This document shows, piece after piece, positions 54,874 through 64,000 of a stretch of DNA of 64,000 bases. Both the position numbers and the translations under genes were made by a program. Under the pieces are notes generated by a model. The model saw only the letters and a program-made list of their open reading frames with translations, searched no databases and had not been told where the DNA came from. How positions within the stretch are numbered: the stretch's first letter is position 1; the number at the start of each line of letters is the position of its first letter. Source of the stretch: Setomelanomma holmii (taxonomy: Eukaryota > Ascomycota > Dothideomycetes > Pleosporales > Phaeosphaeriaceae); assembly GCA_010015745.1 (NCBI GenBank), contig ML978157.1, positions 597,713-661,712 on the forward strand, in the 5' to 3' direction.

Positions 54874-55852
54874 GCTGAAGTGTCTAGCGAAGCTTGGGGT
54901 GGTAGTGTGAAAGGGGGTCTGACGTCATGTGGTCAGCTCTGGGACATCAATGAGGGCATGTAGCGTCACTCTGGAGCTATGGAGTACTTCTACCAGCCTT
55001 CTGGTTATTGTCATAAGCTTACGTGGTGTTGTTGGAGGTAGCAGGCTGCGACGCGAGACGCGGGGAAGTGCTGATGCGGAAGTGACGCCTGGGCACATGA
55101 TCTCGGAAGTCCGTGCTGACATATCCTCGATTCGCATTGCTCGCATCTTGGCAATGTTCGGCGCATCCAATCTAGACTACTTGTCCGTCGTGGTTGCGAT
55201 CCTCGCTAATATCGATTGTTCTTCTGACTATTGCAAGTTACGAGGCTGGTTGATGGTGCTCAACATTCTAGCTCCAGCATACACAATCTACAGTTTGGAG
55301 ACCCAGAGAGACCTGCGACCGAAAATGATCTTGTCTTTCGCTACTGCACCACTGCACTTGCGTCGAGAACAACTCTTTCGTTCGACAATGGAGATGGTGT
55401 TTGCGTGCAAAAGTTGTACCATGCAGAGCTGTTGAAAGTGCTCATGGATAATAGTACAGTTGGCATAGTTGTCTAGTGAGCCAGCTGTTTCCATTGAGGC
55501 TGCTGATTGATCACATGTCTGCAGATCATGACGAACATGTAGCCCCCACTACTCTCCCAAAATTTAGTGTGCGTAAGCTGTCCGGTAGTTGAGCCTCATC
55601 TGGTGGGACGAATGGTCATTTCGGAGATGGACAAGTACAACAGGTGGCCGACGTGACCGAAAGTTCTGAAGGGAGTCTCGAGTTCAAAGACAAGGAAGAC
55701 GTAGAACCTGACGATCGCGCTGCGGGAAAAGGGTACCTGCAATGTGCATGTCTTGATTTGGGAAATATTGGTGTTACACTCTACTACACATCCGTGATAT
55801 CGTCCATCCGTCCAATTCCAAACGCTCGTGCCTTTACTCATATGCACATGGC
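54874..55852. other. Intergenic
   Basis: About 1 kb between the glycosylase 5' end and QCR7 3' end. The plus frame at 54929-55435 starts at GTG and has no domain. Not called. Confidence 0.4.
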
Positions 55853-56460
55853 CTAGTGGCTCTTGCCGAGATTGGCGTTCTTCTGTCGCTTTGTGATAAC
55901 CATTGCCTCGAGGTCCTCGCGCTCGGCCATCTCGGACTCGATGTCGGTGATGATAGTGGTCAGATATGGGGTGTCCTATTCATTTATTAGCGCCTCTCGA
56001 GACAAGGAATCATCCTCGCCGTACCTCCTCCTGCTTTGTCCACTCCTCCTTTGGCAGAAGCTGATGCGTCATGGATAGCTGCGGAAGCTTAGCAGTTGAT
56101 CATCTCCCTCCTCGTCCAATCTCAAGTACCTGAATAGCTCGGCGCAACCGGAAAACGCGGTTATACGCCTCCTGGGGCGGGAGACGCTTGAGGGCCGTCT
56201 GCACGACGTTGTTCTCCTCTGGGAGCAGGTCATCGGCCCTGTGAGGCAAATCGCGTCAGCCCATCCATGCGCATATCCAGATATATGCCATCGTTCCTTC
56301 CGCTGCATCTTCATCCACGTGTATCGCTTCCGAGGGCTGCGTACCTCAATCCGAGCTGCCTGTAGCCGGCAGTGTTGCAGTACCAGTTGGCAAGCGGCTT
56401 CATCCAGCGCTGCAGCCACGGGCGCTTGTTGATAAAGGGGGCGAGCGACGGCGCAGACAT
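55853..56460 (-). CDS. QCR7: Ubiquinol-cytochrome c reductase subunit 7
   Basis: Four exons: 56345-56460, 56130-56238, 56025-56078 and 55853-55975, joined by three introns of about 50-110 nt. The product is 133 residues. It is a matrix-side subunit of respiratory complex III. Visible: PSLAPFINKRPWLQRWMKPLANWYCN at the N terminus (quoted here in part by position, residues 4 onward), GYRQLGLRADDLLPEEN, ALKRLPPQEAYNRVFRLRRA, and THQLLPKEEWTKQEEDTPYL. The charged C terminus is EMAEREDLEAM. The length and order match the UQCRB/QCR7 family. Divergent from a mitochondrial carrier gene. Confidence 0.94.
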
Positions 56461-56568
56461 GGTTGCGGGGATTCGGCGGGCGTGGGCGGGCGTCTTGGTG
56501 GTGGGCTGCTGTCAATTGCAGAATGTCGAAGTGGTGAGGTCGTTCTCGTCAGGCGAAAGACCTGCATG

Positions 56569-56576
56569 CCAATTGG
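56569..56576. promoter_or_regulatory. Palindromic CCAATTGG between QCR7 and the mitochondrial carrier
   Basis: The octamer carries a CCAAT box on both strands, about 109 bp upstream of QCR7 and about 370 bp upstream of the carrier start. CCAAT boxes are bound by the HAP/AtCBF complex, known to activate respiratory genes. Use by both genes is inference. Confidence 0.4.
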
Positions 56577-56948
56577 CGAGGGTGCGGTTCCACCGAGCAT
56601 GGGCCGCGGACCCGCCTTAATCAGCGACGGCAGCAAGCTTCACTGGATCGCTCCCCACCAGTGACGACTTTCCTCCCAACCAAGCTTCTGCACCACCAAC
56701 ACCAACCCACGTGCTATCGCTGCGCGCTCACCTTCACCACCTACAAGACCCATTGCACGCGCGACGATAGCTTTCACTCTGCCTGCGCCCGTCAATGGAG
56801 CCGGACAACCACTAGCCATTGTGTCACTCGAGTGCTGCGGGGTTTCCGCACACTGAGGCACCGCAAAGGGGACGACGGCCTGTATGCACCCTTCCTGCGC
56901 AGTCTGTGGATGAACGCCTCTAACCGATATGTGACCACAGCCCATACC

Positions 56949-58205
56949 ATGTCCTCGCACGATCCTGAGCCGCCGTCCCCGACTACTGTTCCCGATCAAT
57001 ATGCTCCTGCGCCTGCAAAGACACCTCCGCGGGACATGACGACCCCAAACAAATCCAGCGAATGGAGCTCGCCAATCGCTCGCCTCGCAGTGAGGGTGTC
57101 TAAGCTACCAGATGGATCGGTCAATGCTTTGTGCGGAGCTTCTGCCGGAGTAGCTTCGGGTATCGTTACGTGCCCACTCGATGTCATCAAGACCCGACTG
57201 CAAGCGCAAGGCTCCTTCCGGCCTAGAAAGTACACTGGACCTACGCGTGCGGTATACAAAGGTCTCACAGGGACTGCTCGAGTGATTTGGGTCGAGGACG
57301 GCATTCGAGGCCTGTACAGAGGACTCGGGCCGATGCTGCTTGGGTACATCCCAACATGGGCTGTCTACATGAGCACGTACGAGTCTACCAAAGACTTCTT
57401 GAATCAGCGGCTAGGTCAGTGATCATCCCAGAAGCCGCAACCGCGTCACTGACAAGTTCATCTATTAGAAAACAAGTGGCTCGCACGGACGCTCGCCTCG
57501 CTCGCGGCCGGCGGATGCTCGACACTAGTCACGAACCCCATTTGGGTAGTCAAGACAAGACTCATGTCCCAAGTGAGCGCACGCGCTTCAGAAGACCACC
57601 GCCCACCGTGGCACTACAAGAACACTTTTGATGCTTTTCGGAAGATGTACGCCAAAGAGGGCATCGCATCCTTCTACTCAGGTCTCTCGCCTGCGTTGCT
57701 AGGTCTCACTCATGTTGCCATCCAGTTTCCGCTATACGAGTTCCTCAAGATGAAGTTCACTGGCCTCGAGATGGGCCAGACTGAAGTGAACTCTGAGAAC
57801 ATACATTGGTTCGGCATCGCGAGCGCTACTGTCCTGAGCAAAATTGCTGCAACTTCGGCCACTTACCCACATGAGGTCCTACGCACAAGACTACAAACCC
57901 AACAAAGATCATTGCCATCACATTCGCACGACCACGTCTCCTTTCAAGGTGGCCAACACGGCATAGGCTATCAAACTCGCCCGCCCGGGACATCTTCGTC
58001 GGACGGCATGATCAATCTGCCTCGATATCGCGGTGTGCTCCGCACCTGCTCCGTCATACTCCAAGAGGAAGGATGGCGAGCATTCTACAACGGTATGGGT
58101 ACAAATATGGTCCGTGCTGTTCCTGCTGCTGTAACAACCATGATGACCTTTGAGTCTCTGAAGCTAGTCCATCAGAAGCTGAAGAACAAGGGGGAGCGAT
58201 TCTAA
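56949..58205 (+). CDS. Mitochondrial carrier, NAD+/pyrimidine type (Ndt1/Yia6-like)
   Basis: Two exons, 56949-57414 and 57469-58205, with a 54-nt phase-1 intron (GTCAGT...ACTGAC...TATTAG). The product is 400 residues from the chosen ATG; an ATG at 56910 in the same frame would add 13. Three carrier repeats show the signatures PLDVIKTRLQAQG, NPIWVVKTRL and YPHEVLRTRLQTQ. The Trp in the second repeat (NPIW) is characteristic of the NAD+/FAD/folate/pyrimidine-nucleotide carrier branch. The loop before the third repeat's end is long and Ser/His-rich. It sits in the inner membrane and exchanges nucleotide cofactors; the exact substrate is inferred. Confidence 0.9.
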
Positions 58206-58927
58206 GGGGGATGATGATCTTGCTCGATTCGGTGCTGAGATTCTCTCCAGCACAAGATACCCTTCGAAGCGTTCGTACTGCATTGGAAATCAATGTTCTC
58301 TATCAGCATATCCATTTTCGCGTCATCTCACGTCTGTATATACATCGCAGCATTTCCCGGTATGGACACTGGCAGCATTGGAGCTCATGGCGTTGATGGG
58401 AGATCAACGTACTGGTTTGGTGTTGTTGGGTCCACTGCTTAGCACGCTATGGTGCGGCACCTCGTTTGCAAGTAATTCTATATTTGTCATTCGACGATTT
58501 CCAACATGGCACTTCATCTCTCCTTTGACAGCGACTGCGTATGTACCACTTACAGTCCAATTCCTTCACGTTGTCAGGGGCCGCTCGTAAAGTTTGGCCG
58601 ATCAGAACCGTCGCATTTTCGCCCTCGGAACAGGCATACTGACAACATGTCCCACTGTCAGTCTGCACCCCAATCGGGTACATCTACATACGTGTCAAGG
58701 CAAAGAAGGGAATTCGCCAGTTATGCCACCGCTGCGTAGTCGCAGAGTGTTGGACCAATGACCAAGTTGCCGACACCGCCAGTATTCAATGAAGGCAAAC
58801 GCTGAGCATGGAACAGTCACATGAAAGATGTTGCTCGTCTGTCCATGATCACAGCAACTTCGTCACAATCATTGTATCACCACCGCTTCCGCTTCTCTCA
58901 TTCTACCTGTCGCACCAGAAACCACCC
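58206..58927. other. Intergenic
   Basis: About 0.7 kb. The long frame downstream is open back to an ATG at 58808, but that stretch looks like leader. Confidence 0.4.
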
Positions 58928-61783
58928 ATGAGCCATCATGAATGTCTTAACGTGCGAGAAGGCTCAGTTGCTCCTCCTATTCCCGCGCGCAACCCTCTCA
59001 GGGACGCTCCTCATTACCAAGTGAGACGGGGTCAATCTTCAGCAAGTTACGGAAACTCGACAGTGCCATCATCACCTACTGCACAGATTCTGCTGGATGA
59101 AATCGATCGCGAGCTACTGGAGACGCACGAAAGGTTCGTCAGTGCAATATACATGAGCCAGGTTGAAGTGGAGAACACGTCTCATACCAACAAACTCGAA
59201 CAAAACATGCCTGGTGTTCCATCTAGGACCTCGAGCCTGAGAAGTCGCTTCATTCTGGGTGCGCGGCTAGGTAAAGTGGAGGAGGACAAATCTCAAGCAA
59301 GCACAAGTAGCAGCCCGACAGATGGTCTGAAGAGATACTCAGCGTCTTTGGGGTTGGGCACCCTCCCTGCAGATTTCGGTTCAAGACGTTCAAGCCAAGC
59401 ATACGAGAAGAACGCCACATCTAATCCACCAGACAAATGTAACGATGTCGAGTCAACGAGTACCATATCTAGCTACGATGGCGCACCGGAGGCAGAAATT
59501 ATTGACGAGGAAGAAGAACAGGAGATTGCTTCGGTAGAGGCATGGCTGCAACGCGGTTCATTCTCTGCTCCGCCGCCAGAACCTGACCGCTTTTCCCAGT
59601 CCAGCAAGGCAAGAAGCTCTACATCTGAGAAGAAGAGACCCAATGCTTTGCAAATCTTTCCACCAGTTTCTCCTTCCAGCGGTAAGCGCGAGTATGCCTC
59701 CCCACTCACATCCCCATTATCTCCACTTGGCAATGGGAGGGATGCGTATGGAAACTTCATTCCCACCAACCCGCAGGACTACTTCGTCATGCAGTCTCCA
59801 CCAACTTCCCCATCCTTACAGCCCATCATGGAAGATACAGTCCTAAAGACGGGAGGCTCAACACCACAACTGAGAGGTGGAGGCAATTGGTGGCACACTC
59901 TGGGCATTGGCAGTGCTGACAAGGAGCCATCCTTGGAGTCAAAGACGATTTCGATCAGGTCCGGAAGCAGACAAAGCAGCCGTCCGGTTCATCAATTGAA
60001 GGATGAATACTCGGTCGCCAGTCGAGATGTTGGCAAGCAAAGTCCCAAAGCTACGGGCGAAGTTGCACAAGCTGGACCCGCCTCTTCGATTCTTGCTTCG
60101 GTCGCGATGAACAGAAGCAGTGTTATCATCGATGAATGGTCCGATGAATTAGACGAAGCACATCTCGAGGCACAGATACACAACCTGGAGCAGCGGAACA
60201 TATTCACGGCCAGTCCAACTGTAGGCCAGTTCGGAAGCGTAAAAGACAGGCGTTCGAGGATACCAAGGCAACCCGCACCCAGAGCGCCCCTTTTTCACCT
60301 TCCACCCACAGATTCTTCGAGGAATGAAAGCACAGCACACCCCGGGAGCGGTTGCCAGAATACTGCGCCACATCCCAAAAGTAGCGTTCCTTCGCTCAGC
60401 GATCTGTGGAGTAACGTCAGCTCGACGAAGTTCTCAAACCACGATGCTGGAAGACCTGAGACTCCAACATCACAAGTTAGCTATGAACCGAGATCAGAAA
60501 GGAGATGGGACGCTGGTCCGAACACTAGGCCACCAAAGGGAGACGCCTTGCCTCCACCACCACCGTCGAAGCATCTCAGATCCAATGTCTCGACAACGCC
60601 CCGGCAGGACGCACAATACATGCATCCACAGCACAACCAACCCATTCCCGAGCATATATACACCTCTCCCAGCGATATCAACCGCGCCTCTTCCCCACCA
60701 CACACCATCAACAACGCATTCGACCTCGAATCCCTCGCCTTCGGCGATTCAGTCAGCGCATACCGCGGCACAATGCACTACCGCCCCAACCCATCCGAGC
60801 TCGCTGCCGTGCGGGATCAGGCTCAACACCAGTTCCACATACTCTGCCACAACCTCATGACCGGCTACAACGCCGAGGCAGCGGATATTCAACGGCGACT
60901 TCAGGCAGGTGCGATCAACCAAGACCAAGCTGATACACAGCACCGATTCAATATCGGGAATAAAGCGAATTCATTAAGGGTTATAATGAGGGAAACGGGG
61001 TACCAGATCATCCCATTTGACGACGAGGCGGGAATTTTGACTGCAATGAATTCTCCCGAGGGGTATGCGATATACCACGACCTCCTAAGCACCATCAAGC
61101 CCAGTCTTTGGCGGAAACTCAACGCACAACATCATAATGTCCAAAACCACTCAAATACCCCGTCTCCGTCAGTATCCATATCCATCAAAAGTCGTGAATC
61201 GTCACTGGATCAAGCGCGCCACGTTGCGGGCAAAATCGCGCGCTTCGTACTCGCTGCGCCATCGGATCCGGATCTCAAGACGTATTCGAGCAGGCAGGCG
61301 GTGCTGTTCAGTCCGATGGGGGTGCCGATTATGGCGGGGGGTAAGGGGACCGGGGCGCAGGTTTGGGGGGTGAAGGAGAAGGATAAGAAGGATAAGGGAA
61401 AGGAGAAGTTGGTTGGGCTAGTGGTTGGGGATGGAGTGGGGAGGCAGGATGTTGTGGCTGGTGCTGGACCAGTGGGACTTGTGAGTCCGGCTGCTGTGCA
61501 TGGAGATGAGCGGCACATAGGCGCGTCAAATCCTTCACAGACTCAAACCTTTCTCGTGACAGACAGGGACCCACAAAGCCATGCTCCAAGCACAGTATCA
61601 GACGGGGCAAGTCTGGTCCAGACGGACGTAAGTATCTGGCCCGTCAACGACACCGAGGGAAATTGGTACGATGCCCGGCGGATCGGAAATGTGATCATGC
61701 GAGGTGGCGCCGGAAAGAAGAAGAAAAGGGAGAAAGTGAAGAAGGAGAAAAAGGAAAAAAGAGCGGATGTGAGGGTCAAGTAG
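58928..61783 (+). CDS. Long, largely disordered protein, unknown
   Basis: A single exon of 951 codons from the ATG at 58928 (991 from the ATG at 58808). Residues up to about 590 (from the chosen start) are Ser/Pro-rich and low in structure, with scattered conserved-looking blocks (LLDEIDRELLETHERFVSAIYMSQ, EWSDELDEAHLEAQIHNLEQ). A folded region follows: ESLAFGDSVSAYRGTMHYRP, then FHILCHNLMTGYNAEAADIQ, MRETGYQIIPFDDEAG and AIYHDLLSTIKPSLWRKL. The tail is Gly/Lys-rich and ends in a run of Lys/Glu (KKKKREKVKKEKKEKRA). No named domain recognised. Probably a conserved fungal protein. Confidence 0.75.
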   Translation: MSHHECLNVREGSVAPPIPARNPLRDAPHYQVRRGQSSASYGNSTVPSSPTAQILLDEIDRELLETHERFVSAIYMSQVEVENTSHTNKLEQNMPGVPSRTSSLRSRFILGARLGKVEEDKSQASTSSSPTDGLKRYSASLGLGTLPADFGSRRSSQAYEKNATSNPPDKCNDVESTSTISSYDGAPEAEIIDEEEEQEIASVEAWLQRGSFSAPPPEPDRFSQSSKARSSTSEKKRPNALQIFPPVSPSSGKREYASPLTSPLSPLGNGRDAYGNFIPTNPQDYFVMQSPPTSPSLQPIMEDTVLKTGGSTPQLRGGGNWWHTLGIGSADKEPSLESKTISIRSGSRQSSRPVHQLKDEYSVASRDVGKQSPKATGEVAQAGPASSILASVAMNRSSVIIDEWSDELDEAHLEAQIHNLEQRNIFTASPTVGQFGSVKDRRSRIPRQPAPRAPLFHLPPTDSSRNESTAHPGSGCQNTAPHPKSSVPSLSDLWSNVSSTKFSNHDAGRPETPTSQVSYEPRSERRWDAGPNTRPPKGDALPPPPPSKHLRSNVSTTPRQDAQYMHPQHNQPIPEHIYTSPSDINRASSPPHTINNAFDLESLAFGDSVSAYRGTMHYRPNPSELAAVRDQAQHQFHILCHNLMTGYNAEAADIQRRLQAGAINQDQADTQHRFNIGNKANSLRVIMRETGYQIIPFDDEAGILTAMNSPEGYAIYHDLLSTIKPSLWRKLNAQHHNVQNHSNTPSPSVSISIKSRESSLDQARHVAGKIARFVLAAPSDPDLKTYSSRQAVLFSPMGVPIMAGGKGTGAQVWGVKEKDKKDKGKEKLVGLVVGDGVGRQDVVAGAGPVGLVSPAAVHGDERHIGASNPSQTQTFLVTDRDPQSHAPSTVSDGASLVQTDVSIWPVNDTEGNWYDARRIGNVIMRGGAGKKKKREKVKKEKKEKRADVRVK

Positions 61784-62457
61784 AACCAGGCAACACATGT
61801 GTGGTCGAATTTGGCACATACGGAGGCGATGCACTACTTGGTCTTAGTGTATTACTTGGGTTTGGACAAGCTTTTGTCGGTGGAGTGTTGGCTTTTGGAG
61901 TTGGTGTTGACGGTGATGGTGAATGTGACAGCACATCGGCGTTACGGGAATTATTCAGCCTGTCTACAAGATACGGGGTAGTCGGACTCCCTAGGTCCAT
62001 TGGTGGAGGTGTGGGATGTTGATGCAATGCTGGGACATAAACGCTTTAGTTTGGACCAAGCCAAGCATCGAAGGCTTGAAATCAAGATCTACTTCGAATT
62101 TGCCCTTGCTGGCTAGTGTCTTGATCGCTTGACTATCTTTTAGGCTTCTATTTTGTTGGTTAACGCATCGATGCTGTATATGCCGTGAATGCAAAGTCGC
62201 TACACAAAGGTGGACGAGATCCAAGAATCATTCGAAATCATAATATAATACAGATTGGCTGGAGAGCTGTCCGGGTCGGGTGCTCAATCGACAGCCTGGT
62301 GGTAGTGGTACAGGCCGAGACACGAAAGTGTGCCTCGTGATGTGGTACAGTAATTGAAACACTGAGCATACCTTGCGTTCGCATGAGATGGGGTATAATA
62401 CAACAAGCAGAGTTGAGAATGGTCCAGAACGACAGAAAACATGGAAATGTGGTCTCT
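61784..62457. other. Intergenic, convergent 3' ends
   Basis: About 0.67 kb. Nothing supported. Confidence 0.4.
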
Positions 62458-63456
62458 CTACTCGTATTCGTCCAGCGATCCAATACCCGCAGCATTTAGG
62501 GCGCATTCAACGGCTTCAGTCCGGTCCCAGAAGTATTCGCGCATGAACGTTCGTACCATGTCGAGTGCTGAGACAGCAGAGTTGCTACTCCAGAACATTT
62601 CGTGTCGTTCCCAGGGTGTGCTACGCCATGACGTTTCCGGGTATTGGACTTTCAGGGCCGGAAGTAGGCTTCGGGGAGCAGCTGCTCGTCTTTTGTGGAG
62701 GATACCAGTTTGAACTAAATGGAGAATACCGGAAACGATGCTGAAAATGGCGACGAAGCTTGGAAGCGAGCATTGAGAGGTCAGAAATGAAGTGGCTGAG
62801 ACAGGTAGTTCAGTTGTCGAAAACGATCCCGGAACGATCAAGATATCGAATTGTGGTGAATTCTCGAATGAGTTCTGCAAACTAATCAGAATTTTGCTCA
62901 CGTTGATGTCGATTTGCGAACGGAGGGGTTGGGATTGGGGGCAAATGGTAACCTTTTCTCCTTGCCAGACTGTCTCTCAGATGGCTGCTAGAAGCAGTCA
63001 AATTCAGGCGAATCCGGCCCGACCGAGAATGGCTTCTTGGCCAGGAGTGGCTTTTGGGATATGGCGAGGTATCGATCGTGCTAGCTTGTAGCAATTTGAG
63101 CTTCAGCTCACCGTTACGGGGATCCGACCGCCTGATGTAACCGGAAAAGATCCCTCTCCAGTTGCCGTGACATATCTGATGTCAATCTCATCGACTGCTT
63201 CATCTATGGCAACTGTCGATGCATTCATTCGGCTGATTCTGTTCCTGCCGACCATCGCCAGCAGATCCAAGGAAGCCAGGTCCAGTATCTGTGTCTGGTC
63301 TTGGCTGAGAATGACGACACCGATCTTCACAGATCCTTTTGAAGGAGGAGCGTAGTGGAGATTGAGATCCTCTGCTGATGTCGAGGAAGTCGTGAGGGAG
63401 TAGAATAGATCTGCCTCTCTTGGGAAGGTGGTGTAACTTCTAGGAGGCGAAGGCAT
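62458..63456 (-). CDS. DJ-1/PfpI-like protein without the usual nucleophile Cys
   Basis: Proposed exons 63112-63456 and 62458-62874 around a 237-nt phase-0 intron (GTGAGC...CTGATTAGTTTGCAG). The product is 253 residues. The first half has SVKIGVVILSQDQTQILDLASLDLLAMVG and ends GGRIPVT. The second opens NSFENSPQFDILIVPGS, the expected join for the family. The nucleophile elbow, usually VCTG or similar, reads AIFSIVSGILHLVQTG here, with Val in the Cys position. The family-specific RAAAPRSLLPALKVQYPE and the late helices are kept. Fungal relatives are often hydratase- or amidotransferase-like; loss of Cys suggests a non-catalytic protein. The intron is long for this genome, so the join should be confirmed. 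Confidence 0.72.
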
Positions 63457-64000
63457 AAGGAAAGGATCAAGAAGGAAGAGAGCCCGAAAGAGTCTTGATA
63501 GATGATCGCAAGAAATGCAAGCAACAGCTTGGGACAGATTGGAGTCTCATTTTGCAGCCTGAGTCCAAACTTATAGTCTGCCCCAAACTTGCATCATGGA
63601 GCTCAGACGCCGGCATCTGGGCCATAACAATCCGTGGGCGTCATATTGAGGACGAATCCCACGCTTACCCGTACCCTCGCGCTATACGAGGGCTTGCGTC
63701 GATGAAGTGGACACGGTGCTTAGGTTCGCTTACCTCGTTCTTGCTCCATCCGAGATCCTCCGAATTGCCATTTCCGGCTGCTTCGCAATGCTTCCCAGCC
63801 AATCGCCGACAATTTTGGATTCCCACTTCCGCGCATTTCTGTCCGCTGTTTGGGAATATATATATATTGTGCATTCATTAGAGGATGCGTCGCAATAATG
63901 GTTGCGTAGACGGCTGCCTATTGCAGGCAACGTGGGTTGAGGCTTGTTTGAGGCTGCCAGGCAGAACAATTCGCGTGCTTGTCGTTGGACGGAGATCTGT
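63457..64000. other. Window end, nothing recognised
   Basis: About 0.54 kb upstream of the DJ-1-like gene. Small frames on both strands, none supported. Confidence 0.4.

Noticed and set aside
54929..55435. 168-codon plus frame with hydrophobic segments
   Set aside because: Starts at GTG, no domain, intergenic between two well-modelled genes.
62868..62900. A 27-nt intron in the DJ-1-like gene
   Set aside because: Below any workable intron size; a single longer intron gives a better family match.
1..64000. tRNA or rRNA genes
   Set aside because: Looked for B-box-like GTTCGA/TTCGAA contexts with paired arms on both strands; none supported a cloverleaf.

Overview
The window looks like a piece of a filamentous ascomycete genome, most likely a dothideomycete of the Mycosphaerellales/Capnodiales type. 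Genes lie on both strands with no operons. Introns are short (mostly 48-90 nt) with GT...AG ends and CTAAC/CTGAC-like branch sites. The content is typical of Pezizomycotina: DUF3431, an EthD-like barrel protein, a rhodopsin-fold integral membrane protein, Ecm33, Anp1 and Pcs60. Nearly all gene models below were assembled by hand from reading frames plus splice sites. I saw no tRNA, rRNA or CRISPR array and no intact transposon.

Layout. 1-2.7 kb: a Tcp11/Sok1-family gene cut by the window edge. 3.8-12.3 kb: a scattered tandem family of five small minus-strand genes (A-E) encoding a signal peptide, a WSKEEI-type motif, one membrane helix and a conserved tail (RQRYxEWxxFxEW). Three copies read cleanly and two are broken. 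A short-chain dehydrogenase sits inside this region. 13-20 kb: a secreted PLC-like phosphodiesterase, a two-helix membrane protein, an EthD-like protein and a seven-helix membrane protein. 20-23.4 kb: a small basic protein and a second Tcp11 gene. 23.4-26.6 kb: no gene recognised. 26.6-30.1 kb: choline-phosphate cytidylyltransferase and a DUF3431 protein. 30.3-33.7 kb: three tandem BTB/POZ genes in decay. 34-42.3 kb: a Cys/His-rich unknown, a peroxisomal AMP-forming CoA ligase (PTS1), a G-patch/RRM splicing factor and Anp1 mannosyltransferase. 42.3-45.5 kb: no gene recognised. 45.5-46.5 kb: a zinc-ribbon protein interrupted by an in-frame TAG. 48-49.3 kb: Ecm33. 49.3-52.9 kb: mostly empty, with a possible unresolved gene. 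52.9-63.5 kb: DNA-3-methyladenine glycosylase, QCR7, a mitochondrial NAD-type carrier, a long disordered protein and a DJ-1/PfpI-like protein lacking the usual nucleophile Cys.

Most genes are unrelated housekeeping or membrane/wall functions. The functional pairing that can be argued from layout is QCR7 and the mitochondrial carrier, which are divergent and share an upstream region with a palindromic CCAATTGG. The best candidate for something undescribed is the five-copy small membrane protein family at 3.8-12.3 kb. Its second exon is hidden from simple frame reading, and its upstream CACGTGA element recurs in three copies.
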